A stretch of DNA of 64,000 bases from Pseudopyrenochaeta lycopersici (taxonomy: Eukaryota > Ascomycota > Dothideomycetes > Pleosporales > Pseudopyrenochaetaceae). The notes below the pieces were generated by a model. That model searched no databases, was not told the DNA's origin, and saw only the letters and a program-made list of their open reading frames with translations. The stretch lies in NCBI GenBank assembly GCA_003313425.1, contig NHZP01000104.1, positions 1 through 64,000 on the forward strand, read 5' to 3'. The position numbers and the translations under genes were made by a program. This document shows positions 1 to 12,059 of this stretch, in pieces; the first letter of the stretch is position 1, and every line of letters begins with the position of its first letter.

Positions 1-1560
1 AATATAATCTAAATAGTTTAGTAGATTTCTAGGCTTTATTCTTTATTATAAGTCTCTTAGAATTAAACCTTCTTTTCTTTACCTTAATACGCGTAATTAA
101 TAAGTAGCTTAAGGTAATCTAGTATCTACTAAGGTATTAGCTTAGTAGTAACTCTTACTCCTCTATGTATAATTATAATAGGCACGCCCGTAGATCCTAT
201 ATTATATATAACTTTATTACTCTCGTATCTCTATCTTAGAGTAGGCGTAGCTAAAGTAGTTAGCTCTTTCTCTATATATTAGGCTTAGCTCTTTATTTTA
301 GTTTTTTAGTAGTTATTTAGCTAAAATCTTTTATAGCTACGTAGGCTTTTATACTTTACATTAGTAAACTTATTCTAGAGTTTTATTTTTACTTAGTATT
401 ACTTTTTAACTAGCTATATAGACTTCTATAGATTCTAAGAGGTTCTTAGGAAATGCTCTTATAATAATATTATTACTATCTACGTAATTAAGGCTTATAA
501 CTAAGCTATAATATTACTAGTTAAGTATATAATTTTCTCAGAAGTTATAAAACTTATCTTCTATATCTATCTTAGTTCCTACGCTAAGGATTTCTGTAAC
601 GCTGTTAGCTACTAAGTTCTCTTATTATTAACTTTATCTTAGGTTCCTTACCCCTACGCGTAGGTCTATTCCTCTAAATATATCTCGTATTACTACTAAA
701 GCTAGCTAGTCTAGCATATCCTTAGGTACTTTAAAGAATTCTGTAACCTTCTCTTTTAGCTAGTTAAGCTAAAAGCTTAGCAGAATAGACCTAGTAATTT
801 CTCTAAGCTTTTTATATAATAGTCTAAAATAATAAATCTTATAGTTATCTTCCTTTATAAAGAAAGTAGATACCTAGCCTAATAAGATAAGCTTACAGTA
901 TATATTACAATCTTAAAGTAGATAAGCTGCTAAGCCACACATATTGCATGTAAGGCGTTCTTCTCGCCCTTATACCTACGTAGAGCCTTATCTCTAATTA
1001 ATATTTAGAGGTATATTAGTTATATAACTTCTATTATTTTAATTATAATATATCTATTAGCGTAGTTATAATAGTGCTTATTATTATACTATATAATTAA
1101 GGAAGTATACGTAATTTATAGGAGACTAGAGGGCTTTTATAATAGCCTTATTTTAGTTTATAACTTTAGTTAACTTAGTAATATTAATTCTAATATCTTT
1201 AAAGGCTTATATAAGATCTATTACTTTATTATTAACCTTAGGTAGTTAAAGCCCTTTCTTCTTTTTAACTACCTTTCTTACCTCTTCTAAAGCTAAGGAG
1301 GAGGTTTTACACAGGATAGTATTATATTAACTAAGTAGTTATTATTCTGTAGCAGCTACCTCTTTTAGTTCCTTCTTTTACTAGTATATCTTCCTTATAA
1401 ACTTATAGATACTTTCTATATAGTAAGTTTCTAAACGCCTTCCTTCTAGGCTGTTAGGCATCCTAATAAGTACGTCTTCTCTGTCCTTAGCAGGTGTCAG
1501 GACTAGTTCTATAGGGTTATAGCCTAGTCCTTGGGGTTGTTAGGGTTAGATAGGCACAAA
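1..1560 (-). pseudogene. Decayed gag-like region of an LTR retrotransposon (5' part)
   Basis: Read on the minus strand, a broken but continuous frame starts near 1560 and runs off the left edge. It reads through PIELVLTPAKDREDVLI and then MPNSLEGRRLETYYI (ATG at 1459-1461). Lysine-rich and glutamine-rich stretches follow, and a CNMCG motif lies near 940. Stops are TAG or TAA where Gln or Trp would be expected, the RIP pattern seen throughout the window. A gag-like role is inferred from the position just inside a long non-coding leader and from the composition; no capsid homology was confirmed. Any pol gene of this element lies outside the window. Confidence 0.4.
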
Positions 1561-2643
1561 GAAGTTTAATAAGGGATAATAGGGTTGCATTCATAACTAG
1601 AAGGATCGCTGCCGTACAGGCAGGATCCTGAGGGGCTTTTATGTTCCCTTTACCCCGCACCTAGGACTAATCAGGCTAAAGGAGGTTAACCCCGCCTTTA
1701 ATAGCCCTAATCTGGCCTATTATAGGCTAAACTAGCTAAGTATACCTTAGGTACACCAGACTCGTTAGCTAGTCTAGTTAGGTAGTATTAGCTCCTAATA
1801 TTATCCCCCTCTTAGATAAAGACGTCTTGTCTTATCCTAAGAAGATAGCTATATAACTTAGTTATCCCTTATAAGAGCTATATTAGCGTAACCTAGCTAA
1901 ATATAGCGTATATAAGAGTAAAAGAGGGTTATAGTTAGTAAAAAGGCGTAGTAGCCTATACTACTAGGTAATCTATAGGTAAACCTAAGTCAGAGAAGGT
2001 TCTAGACTTTTACTTATGTATAGACTTTCCGCACAGACTATAGGTATATAAGGCCTATATCCTCCCTCTTTCTTATACTCTACTCCTATTTTAAGGATGT
2101 TTTAGTAAGTCTCTCCTTAGCTAAATCTAGATAAATTCTCTTAATTTACTATAGTTTAGGCTATATTAGGCTAATTTAGCTTAATAAGGCCTAAAGAACT
2201 GCAGAAAAGGGTAAGTTTATCTAGAATATAACTAACCTAACTATTTAGAGCTAGTTATAGGTATTCTGTCCTACTTTAGCTTATATTTAGCTTAAGCTTT
2301 CCCTTTCTTACTTAATCTAGACTATTTCAGCCTAATTTAGTATAATAGTTACTATAGATTACTAGCGTTGCTTAGAAGACTTCTCTACTACTAGAGTAGC
2401 TACTATCTTACTCTATATTTAATATATTACTGCTTAGGCTAAAGGTTCTTCTAATTCTTGCTGTATTTTCTTGCCTACTACCTATCCTTAGGCGTTTCTT
2501 TATGCTAAGAGGCATTAATATAAGTAGTGTAAGCATTACTACTCTACTTCTACTAATTATTTTGCTGTAAGTACTATTTCTTGCTTAGAATAGGCTATAA
2601 CTAGCTAAATTAGGCTAGATTAGCTAATTCTAGGTTATAGGTG
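1561..2643 (-). mobile_element. Leader/5' LTR-like non-coding region of the gag element
   Basis: This is AT-rich, RIP-decayed sequence with no readable frame between the gag-like region and the 250-bp LTR. It contains an imperfect inverted repeat around 1605-1633 (GGATCGCTGCC and GGCAGGATCC) and many short GCTAAATTAGCCTAAT-like motifs. Its position upstream of the minus-strand gag suggests an LTR plus leader, but no second copy is visible here to define LTR ends. Confidence 0.3.
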
Positions 2644-2893
2644 TGTTATGGGCGAAGAGGCCTAACTAACGAGTGTGCATTTGTCCTATACTACAGAAGG
2701 AGAAAGATAGAGAAGAGGTTACAGGTATCCTTAGAGGATATATATATATGTTCGTACGAGCGAAGAGGAACGTACTCCTCTGGCTGCTAACTTGTACGAG
2801 CTAATAAGAAAAGGGGGCAGAGGAGATTAAGGAGTTCTTTCCCCGTGCGATAGTAGCAAAGCCTCTCCTGCTTAAAGGGCGCAGCCCATTACA
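2644..2893. repeat. 250-bp LTR, copy 1
   Basis: This segment is repeated in the same orientation at 20228-20477, also 250 bp. The two differ at roughly a dozen positions, nearly all transitions. It starts TGTTATGGGC and ends GCCCATTACA, giving TG...CA ends and a ~10-bp imperfect terminal inverted repeat typical of an LTR. The flanking pentamers (aggtg on the left, gccta on the right) do not match, so a simple solo LTR with a target duplication is not supported. On its right it abuts a truncated integrase. Confidence 0.75.
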
Positions 2894-5025
2894 GCCTAAT
2901 TATCTTACTCTACGTTATAATAATACTAAAAGTACTACTCTAGAGTCTAATTTTACCTTTCTATCTAACTATTAGTTTATAGATAGTAAGTAGATATTAA
3001 AACTCTCTTTAAATTAAGGTAATAGTTAAACGTCTTCTAGTACTTTAAGTTTATTAAAGGACTTCTATTAGAGATAATTATTTATAGTGCCTTATAAAGT
3101 CTAATAACTTTACGTAGCGAAGCCTAGGCTAGGTTCTACCTATCCTAATTACTCCTTACTAGGATATAATAGGCTATTTTAGTTAGTTTATCTATAATTA
3201 CTAATATTACGTTATAAACTAACTCTTAGAACTTACTTAGAGGTAACTCTATAATAAAATCTATTATAATAGTCTCCTACGTACACGTAGGAGCTAAAAG
3301 TATATATAATAGACTATAAGGTTTCTACTTTACTACTATTAACTTTCTATAATATAGGTAGTTATTATAGTAAGTAGTTACGTCCTTAGCTATTCTTAGC
3401 TAGGTATATTAGCGAGACAGCTTCTTAAGTGTCCTCCTTGCGCTAAAATGTCCTGCTATTAGGTTATTATAGCATCCTATAAGGGCTGCTGCCTTTTCTT
3501 AGTTTATTTTAAGGACTCTTTAGTAAGATTAGGCTATTCTAGCCCTAATTAGGCTGTTCTTATCCTCGTCTACCTTAGTTTCTGCTAAGGAGGCCTTATT
3601 ACTGCCTTCTATTCCCTTAGGCCTGCCCTTATTATTCTTCCTACACCTAAAGTCTATTTTAACCTGTTAAAACTTATATAGAGCTTCCTGCAGATTTACT
3701 CCCTTAGCGCTAGAATAAGTAATAGTTCCTAATAATAGATAGTCCTTATCTAGCCTTTTTTTTAGTAATCTCTATAAGGGCTCTATAAACGCCTAATTAT
3801 ATTTTAAGGCTAGAGTTTAAAGCTTAGCTATATAGTCTAGGCGTTTAGATAGACTATCTGCAGGATTTATTACCCTTAGCCTATATTCTAGAGTAAAATT
3901 AAACTTAGTTAACGCTAAGTATAACCTTACTTATTAGTAATTTAAGGCTTTAGTCTCTATAAACTATTTTAGGTTTATATAGTTAGTTTATAGTTTGAAT
4001 AGAGTTCTAACTAAGTAATAGCGCTAGTATACTAGACTTTTTTTAATAGCTAGTAGTTCTTAATTGTATACCTTATAATTATACTCTACTTAGGATAATT
4101 TATAAGAATAGAAGTCTACTAGCTGCTATACACCTAATTTACCTTTATTTAGCTTAAATTAGAATAGAATACTTATAATTACGCCGCCTAAGGTATTAGT
4201 CTTAACCTTAGTTCTTTAGTTCCTTTTAAAGTAAGCTAGGATTAGGGCTTTTAGGAATACAGCCTTAAGCTTTATAAAAGCTTTTCTAGCGTCTTCCTCT
4301 ATCTCTAGCTATTAACCCTTCTCTTTCCTCTAAGAGGAGCTACCTTTAGCTATATTTAGCTCTTTCTTAGTTAAAGTAGTTAATAGTAGAGTAGTCTAGG
4401 AGAAGTTACTAATAAAGCGTTAGTAGTAGTTTATAAAGCTAATAAATATATAGACGCTCTAAATACTTATAGGCTCTAGCTATTTAGTAACTATCTTAGC
4501 TTAACTTTTATTTACTAATACTCTTTCTAGGGAAATTATATATCTAAAGAATTTTATACGCTTAGTATACTAGTTATACTTTAAAAGTTTAATATAAAGC
4601 TTAAATTTACGTAATCTAGAGAAGATTTCCTAAATATTATAAATATCATCTTCTTTTATCCTAGAGTAGATAAGGATATTATTAAAGTAGACTATATAGG
4701 TAGTATTAACTAACCTTACTAGAGCCTTATTTATATAGGCTTAAAATTAAGCTAGTACGTTAGTTAATTTAAAAGGAACTATAGTATACTTAAATAGCTA
4801 TGTCTAGTGCGGAAAGCTGTTTTCCACTTGTTACCTCCCCTTATCCTAATCCTATAGTGGGCGTCGCAGATATCTAGCTTAGAATACTACTTAGCAGCTA
4901 CTAATTACTCTAAGGACTCTGTAATAAGAGGTAAGAGGTAATAGTTCTTAATAGTAATCTTATTTAGGCTTCTATAGTCTATATAAAGGCGTAAACTACT
5001 ATCTTTTTTCTTAGTAAATGTAAAG
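2894..5025 (-). pseudogene. Ty3/gypsy pol fragment (RT, RNase H, integrase), RIP-decayed
   Basis: On the minus strand the order is reverse transcriptase (about 5000-4300), RNase H (about 4300-3700) and integrase (about 3700-2894). The RT active-site box is at about 4650-4690 and reads YFNNILIYS, where YFDDILIYS is expected, so the catalytic Asp has become Asn. The integrase zinc-binding region near 3380-3460 reads AGHFSARRTLKKLSR. The core ends in a TDGQTER-type motif near 2930-2960. The integrase C-terminus is missing at the LTR boundary (2893/2894), and the 5' part is cut at 5026 by a copia LTR. Many TAG/TAA stops mark it as inactive. Confidence 0.85.
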
Positions 5026-5148
5026 TGTTAGCGGGCAGCAGGCAGGAGGAACTAGGTTGATTCCTATCAAATGAGACACAAGGGAACTATATACCCTGTG
5101 GATGCTTATATAACAGAGCACGTGAGGAGCTAACCGTGTTAGCTAACA
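5026..5148 (-). repeat. Copia 3' LTR
   Basis: The sequence begins TGTTAGCGGG and ends TTAGCTAACA, with TG...CA ends. It is followed at once by the complement of a polypurine tract (CACCCCCCCAGCTTA). This identifies it as the 3' LTR of a minus-strand Ty1/copia element whose RNase H reads just to the right. Confidence 0.7.
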
Positions 5149-7469
5149 CACCCCCCCAGCTTAAGTAAATGAAGAGCAACGAAAGCTGTAAATGAGTGTC
5201 CTCAAGCGTCTGCCTCTACTGTAGTTGGTAGTCCTACCCCCCTAGGTCCTGCAGACTGAGAGCAGTACTCTCTAATTCCTCTCGAATCCTTAATAGGTTA
5301 CTTAGTCCTAGCTGGCGTACAAAGTCAGCGTGCTTCTGTTGACTAAGGATCTTTGTAAGGCTATCAGCTGACATCTCTATAGTAGCCTTCCAGTCTACCT
5401 GCAGTCTGCCTTCTGCTACCTCCTGACGTAACCAATAATAATATACGTCCACATGCTTCAGCTTCGTCTGAAGCTTGTTAACTACCTTTATTACAATTAA
5501 GATAGTCTGCTAGTTATTACACTACAGTGCTAGTGTAAACTTAGGGTTAAATTAAATAGCTTAAAAGAAGCGTTGCTACCATTCTATCTCTAATCCTGCA
5601 AGGGATAGAGATAGTAGCTTAGCCTTAGTAGTTAATTTTATAACTAATTGTTAGACTGTTGCCTTCTAGTCAATAGGCAGTCTATATAGTTTAAAGATGT
5701 AGCCTTAAGAGCTTTAGCAAGTTTTAAGCTTATCTGCAAAGGCCGCATCTAATACACTATAAAAGAGAGGTTCTTAGTCTAGCTCCTGCTAAGCTAGTAA
5801 TATAATACTAGTTATGCTATGCTGGATGTCCCCTGACGCTTGAATAGCTAGGTGCTTTATACCTATTAGGTATCTCCACACATGGTTGGCAGCGTGCAGG
5901 TGCTTTTACCCTGGATTCTGTAGGTGGCGTGCAAGGATTAAGTACGCTCTTGCAACGTCTAGTCGCGTCGAGGTTAAGATATACGCTAGTAAGCTAACTA
6001 GCTGCTAATACTTTTGTATTTAAGCAGTACTTAGTTCCTCTGTTGAAGGCAGGAGGACGTTATCCCTTAGTAGCATATCTAGATATCTTATGTTTCCCTT
6101 AAGATTAAATTTCGCTGTAATCTTATTAATAAATGAGTCCTGTGCTAGGTAGATTAATTAAGTAAGCTCCTCGCGGATTACACAGATGCCGAGGAACTAC
6201 TTTAGCTCGCCTAGCTCACGGATCTTGTACGTTCTAAGCATCTGTTGCTTGAACGTTTGGTAGTAGCTTATATTGAGCGGATAGACGAGGACGACGATAT
6301 CGTCTACATAGAAAAAGACGATCAGACGGTTGTTCGTGTATAGGCACGGTACTCCTAGCACAGGCCTTAACCTAAGCTTCTTTAAGGTTAATAAGAGCTC
6401 CTAGTACTACAGTAGTAGTACTTCCTTAAGGCTATAGAGCGCTTACTAAAGCTTAAGAAGCTTACTAAACTCGTCTGTAAACCCTTTAGGCGTATAATAG
6501 TATATCTTGCGTAGTAGTTAAGCGTTAAGAAAGGCGTTTAGGGCGTTAAACTAAAATATCTTTAGGTTAAATACTACTGCTAGTACTATAAGAGATTAAA
6601 AGACCTTAATAGCTAACGTTGCAGTATACGTCTTACCCTATACCTCCTGCAGGTCTCCTCGTACGTATATACGCGCCTTAAACTTGTATAAGTACCTGTC
6701 TTCGTTAAACTTGTATAAGAACACCTATATTAGGGGTAGAACCTTAGCATCTGCTGTTATTGTAGTAACCTCTGTACGCTTGAAGCAATCTTTTAACTAG
6801 TAGCTGTTAAGCTCTGCTTATACTGCCTCTCTAAACTCAGCACTGAATGGATAATCCTTTACTTCCTTCTATCGCTTTAGCGGCTCTAGCAGTTAGTCAC
6901 GATGTAGCCTTAACCTAGGCATCTCACCTGCGAGCTTCAAAGGAGCTGTTGGATTTAATGCTACTGCGAATACTCTGTAGTATGTAGCTAGGGCCTAGTT
7001 AGCTGGCCTCCTAGCTCTCTTCCCTTCTATAATATTACTACTACTTCTAATAGCAGGATTAGCTATCTTTAGTGCATTGTTCTGCTGACGATCTGGTACA
7101 TAGTTATCTGTATTACTCTATCCTCTAGGCTACTCAGATGGTAGCTTTCGTGGTCGGCCTCGCCTGCCTGTTGCAGCTGGCCTAAGTAGTCTATCTGGCC
7201 TACTTGTGACTGTAGACGTGTTATCCTCATGATGTGTCTGCAGCTTATTAAGCAGCTGTTCTTGAACCTGTTCCTCAGTGCCTTGATCTTCAGCACTAAC
7301 TTATTCTACTAGCTCTGTAGCTTAGCCTGATTCTCTATCGTCGTCTGCCTCCTGTTAAGGTAGTGCAGTACTATAATCTAATAGTTCTAGTGTTAGTAGA
7401 AAGCCCCAGTCCTTATAGAACTCTGCTACTATGTTGTTTTCAGCTATCTCTGTAGAATAGTAATTGGAA
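5149..7469 (-). pseudogene. Ty1/copia RT-RNase H fragment, truncated
   Basis: The RNase H tail at 5452-5234 is still open and carries the copia-type signature VYYYWLRQEV followed by ADSLTKILSQQKHADFVRQL. The reverse transcriptase active site YVDDI lies at about 6296-6313 on the minus strand and is intact. Decayed RT and linker sequence extend to about 7300, ending in an open stretch at 7296-7069. Integrase, protease and gag are absent: the element is cut at 7469/7470 where the hAT element begins. Decay is patchy, with open stretches of 70-75 codons. Confidence 0.8.
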
Positions 7470-10177
7470 TGGTCTGGTCTGGTCTAGTCTGTACCCTCAG
7501 ACCAGACCAGACCAGGTGCTTACATAAGGACTGGTCCGACCAGACCAGTCCGACCAACAAGACTGCTAAGAATAAGGCTGAAGAAAAGGAAGAAACTGAG
7601 AAAATGTATTTTACTACTAACTATTAATCTAGTTGTCTTTATTCTTACTATCCTCACTATTGCTGTTTTCCTTAGCCTAGGGTTTTCTATACTAGGCCTG
7701 AAGACACTTACATGCCTTAATAATATCTGCCTTTAGCCTACTACGGTAATTAACTATAGTAAGCTTTGCGCTACTAAAGAGGCGTTTATATTTATCTAAT
7801 ATAGGTGAGATTACGAATAGATCTAGAGCGAAACGAGTAAGATCTCTTTAGGAGTTATAACGAGATAGCTAGTACGTAATAGCGTTATTGTAACCTGCCT
7901 CTTTATTACGGAGCTAGTTAGTAGAAATATATTGTTTATACAAATTAGTTGTAGAGAGCAGAGCGTCTATTTAAATGCGCTTATGTTCCTGCTAGCGATT
8001 AAATACTAGGTTAGGATCTCTCTCCTTCCTAGCTAGTAGTAGCAGCATCTTAACAGGGTACCTTCCCTTATACTCTGTCTTCTAGAGATGCTTTACTACT
8101 GATTGTGCGTTATTAAACTACCTCTTCTTCTCTTTGTCGCTGTAAAGGACCTACTCTTACCTAAACTACGCCTACTTACGATATAGATTAAGGATTTAAG
8201 CCGCATAATATGCTAGTAGAAGGTTAGTATCTTCTAGGTATTAATTTTACTAATTTAGCTGCTAATTATTATAGTACTCGGCGTACTTTAACTAAGCTGC
8301 ATCTGCGCAGCCTTAGAGGTACTTCTATGTAAAGTTGTTATCGTCCTTAGTGTAGATATTATAGTAGTAATCCTTTGTCTTGCTTATCTCCTAAAGAAGG
8401 TAATCTAAAGTTAAAAACTAGTCTGTAAGTAACGTCTTCTTACCTTTAGAAAGTAAAGTTGCAGCGTAGAAGTCTTTAAGAGTAAGTTTAATCTTTTTAA
8501 GCTTAAACTAGTACTGTCTATTAAGCTTAAAGTTTGTAATACTTTAAGAGCTCTTCCTAGGTACGTAGCGAGCTGAGAAGAGCTCTAAACGTTTACAAAT
8601 ATTTAATGCACGTGTAATTAAATAAAACTATAAGTTCTAGCGGGTTAAGTTGTTCTAGATAAGCTTAAGCCTATTAAATTATAAAAGATCTCTGCTAATA
8701 GTAATTGCAGTAAACTCTTTACGCTGTTGTAGAGTAAGCCTTATATATCGCACTAGGTTATAAAGATAACCTAAACATCTAAATTTCTTCTATAGCTCTT
8801 CTACCTTTATATAGTTACTACATTAATAGTGCTTTTCTAGCTTCGTAAGATACTTCTTACAGTTTCGGCCTATAAGGAACGCCTGGTAACAGAGATTAAT
8901 AATGTGACCTAAGCAGCGCAGCTGGCGATAGTAACGTTGTTTTAGCATTATCTACGGGCAGAGCTCCTTAAGGATAAACTCAACAGCGGTATTATTTAAT
9001 AAGGCATTATCTAGCATAAAGTATCTAATCTAATCTCTAATAATATTGTATTCTTTTAGTAATTTAAGGACTACTAATCTAAGATTCTCCCCAGTATATT
9101 CGCCGTATATACGTCGCATACTTAAGACAGTAACACGTCGCTTACTAGTAGCGTTAATCTACATAGCGACGACGCCTAGGATAGCATAAGGGTTTAGTAA
9201 AGTCTAGAGATTAAAAGAGATAGAGATTCTACTCTGTAAATAGTATAGGTCCTCCTTAAGCTATTGCTTCTTTAATATAAAGGCATTTATTACCTAGCTC
9301 TAGATAGTCCTCGCTGCTCTTAGGAGGTAGTTAAGTAGTACTAGATTTAAAAAGAGGAGTAGTTTACGAAAGTACTAATTCTCTAATTAAAAGAAAGTAA
9401 TATAGTAGTATATAATCTAATAAATTAGAAGCTCTTTAAACTTCTCTACACACTCCTTCTAGAAGAAGGTATTAGAAGTAGCTATATCCTTTTACTAGTT
9501 AATTATAGACTTCTGTATAGAACCCTTTCTCTTAATACTACTCTAGGGATTAATCTAGTGCTTCTATTCTAGGTAATTCCTAATCCTAGAAGTGCTATTA
9601 ATAATAAATAATTCTTACTTACTCTTTCTAACCGTGCACTTATAGTAGTAATACACCTCTTTCTTATTGCTACCTTAAATGTATTAGAGGCTGTACTTCT
9701 AGATGTGTGATGTACCTTAACAGAAATCTTTATTTATAATTATTGTGTGTTTTACGTACGTAATACTGCCTTGCACGAACTTACCTAGAGGTTCGTAATA
9801 TAGAACAGGAGCAGGTAATAGCGTAGGGGTAGGTAATAACGTAGGCATAGGGGATAGCGTAAGAGACGTTAAGTCTGGTCTTATAATACTTAATAGGGAC
9901 GGTAACGTTAGTGTTGAAGGCTCCATAATAATAGCATACAAGCAGGCTGTTAAGGACTTGATTATTCTATGGGAGTGGAGTACTTAGCTTGGTCTTAAGG
10001 GTACATCCCGCGCTGAGGGTTCTAACCGAATTAGTCTAAGATTGAGTCACGTGAACCTATTTTATAGCTGGACCGGTCCGACTATTTAGACCGGTCCGAC
10101 CATGGTCTCAAAAAATCGTTAGACCAGACCAGGTCTTGGCGGTCTAGACCAGACCAAGACCAAGTCAGACCAGACTA
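7470..10177 (-). mobile_element. hAT-family DNA transposon, RIP-decayed
   Basis: The ends carry a 12-bp inverted repeat, TGGTCTGGTCTG at 7470-7481 and its complement with one transition at 10166-10177. Both ends also have matching subterminal GGTCCGACC-rich repeats (about 7528-7555 and 10070-10104). The transposase reads on the minus strand from an ATG at 9941 to about 7690. A BED-like segment with W and C residues is near 9720-9550, and the hAT C-terminal dimerisation block lies at about 7690-7890 (SRYNS, LTRFALDLF, LFSSAKLT). The length of 2.7 kb fits the family. The flanks show no 8-bp duplication and belong to different elements (copia left, pogo right), so the surroundings are rearranged. 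Confidence 0.8.
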
Positions 10178-11557
10178 TTCCGATCACTGCCGCTTAACTC
10201 GCCCGCTACCTCAGCCTCTAGGATGTGCTCAAGGTGAGACCTCAACAATGCTTTGAAAGCTTTATTGATAGCAACATCTAGTGGTTGAAGCAGTCCTGTA
10301 CATCCTGGAGGGATAACTGCCAGCGTAACTCGATTTTTCCGAAGCAGCTGCTTTACTTGCTTAGTTTTATGGAAACTTGCAGAGTCCATTACTAGTAAGC
10401 TCTCCTCACTACTAAGCTGCTTAAATAGCTCTTGCTCTATCCAGTTGACTAGTAGCCCCTCATTGTTGTAAGCTGACGTTGATAGCTCTACGGTGACACG
10501 AGAGTCCTAAAGTTGGTGCTCTTGCTGCTAAATCTGTCCACCTGGCACACTATAAAAGATTAGTTTTGGCTTTAACCGAGGTACCCTATCAGCAAAGACG
10601 TATAAGATCAAAGTTGCCTGACGCTTAGCCCAGCTACTATTATGTACAGTACCAGTTATAGTACGTTCGCCTTTGAGGTGGTAGGTATAGCCGTCAAAGA
10701 ACTCAAAAGGTATAGGTACTTTATCCATATTAATAATATGAGACAGCTTAAAGCGCCAAAATGTATAGCAACCTGTCTGAACAATTGAATTGCGGCGAAT
10801 AAACCTCAGAAACCGATTCACGTAGTCAAGATAGTAGGTTGGTAGCTGCTGAGCAGCATGGGTGAGGCGCCGCCACCTGATATCCCATCGACGGCAGAAG
10901 CCTTGAAACCAGCCATTTGAAAACTTGAAGCTGTACTACTCATAGATGTAAGTATTTATATGTAGCTTACTAGTAAATACTTACTTCACTAGGCAAGCTA
11001 GGGTTAACGCCGACAATCGTCCAGTACAGTAGCTTCGCCCTCCGTTGCAGCCAGAACCGAGTGACTTTCCGTCCTAACTGCCTCCACTCAATAAACTGTC
11101 CAAACAAAGCAAGCTCAACAAGAGGTAGCTTTTCACCTTTTACACTTGATGCGTCGCGTCGTCTACTACGATTAAGCGACATAAGCTTATCCCGGCTATA
11201 CCATATGTTTTTAATAGTCCTCTCGGGTATTTTAAAGTGCTCTGAGGCCTCCTTAGCTGTAGGAGGCCTATAAAAACCATCCCAAGAGAGTCCTTAGAGG
11301 CAACGCTGCTTCTGTTTAAGGCTAAGGTGTACGTCAGGCTCCTCAATCCGGTAGTGAAGGAAGTACATAATAATCTCAAGCTTCCTCCTCTTAGAACGCA
11401 CATTGTTATCTAATTTTCGAGCAGGAGGAGGTTTGTATGATGTCCCCTTACTAATCAGATCCTTCATTGTTAGTTTCTTGCGTCCTGATTTCACTTTAGT
11501 GGAACGGAGAGAGTTAAGGTCACTAGAGCTTACTGGCTGGAGTGGAAATCGAGCCAT
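10178..11557 (-). pseudogene. Pogo/CENP-B-type DDE transposase, lightly decayed and 3'-truncated
   Basis: The minus-strand frame starts at ATG 11557 (MARFPLQPVSSSDL). It passes a basic region, a helix-turn-helix segment near 11290-11160 (EHFKIPERTIKNIWYSRDKL) and a CENP-B-like segment near 10910 (FSNGWFQGFCRRWDIRW). The DDE_1 catalytic domain follows. Its three acidic residues are visible: Asp in NMDKVP at 10725-10723, Asp in VMDSASFH at 10386-10384 and Asp in LQPLDVAIN at 10278-10276. Only a handful of in-frame stops break it (for example the TAA near 11294 and others near 10935 and 10520), far fewer than in its neighbours. The last part is lost where the hAT terminus begins. Confidence 0.88.
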
Positions 11558-12023
11558 GTTGGCGAGCAGCCAGGCGAGCAGCCAGCTGAGTTAGCTGGCG
11601 AGAGGACAGGCCAAAGACAGGCGTTTGAACAGTTTTAGTGCTCAGCGCTAACTAGGATTTCCAGGGGTGTCTCATCTGCGTCACAGAGCAATCAAGGGCT
11701 GCTATTTGACCGCTTACCAAGGCTCCACCAGTTGCCTGAAAACCCCTGCCTAGCGGTCGGCCACCGTGTCAAGTTTATACGGTATGGCGGGAATTTGCCG
11801 GGGACAAATCTCACTACCGGTAGCCCCGAGGGGTCCCGTCTTGGCGTGTGCGCAGGGCTATCCCCGGATAGGTAACATCGCATGAAGGGCCAAGCCGTCT
11901 GGGCCTGCTGACATAAGAGGAACAAAGTTTGCATGTGCGACGTTGTTCCGGTGCAACATGCATTAACCACATCAACCCACGAACGCTAAAAAGACCCGCC
12001 GGTCAGATATCAGTCGTTCGACA
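11558..12023. other. Spacer between pogo element and CCCH gene
   Basis: This is non-decayed, roughly 50% GC sequence. The left end has short direct repeats (GGCGAGCAGCCA twice near 11563-11583) that probably belong to the 5' end of the pogo element. The remainder presumably contains the promoter of the CCCH gene. No clear TATA box was seen. An open frame of 92 codons on the minus strand (11692-11970) has no recognisable features. Confidence 0.45.
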
Positions 12024-12059
12024 ATGGCCTTTAGAATGGGCAAGCGCAAGGTCAGATGA
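12024..12059 (+). promoter_or_regulatory. Upstream ORF overlapping the CCCH start codon
   Basis: An 11-codon frame, MAFRMGKRKVR, starts at an ATG in good context (ACAATGG). It ends with TGA at 12057-12059, overlapping the main ATG (12056-12058) as ATGA. The arrangement suggests control by termination and reinitiation, if transcription starts upstream of 12024. That transcription start is not visible from sequence. Confidence 0.4.

Noticed and set aside
11692..11970. 92-codon minus-strand ORF in the spacer
   Set aside because: No recognisable family or start context; undecayed GC-rich DNA yields such frames by chance.
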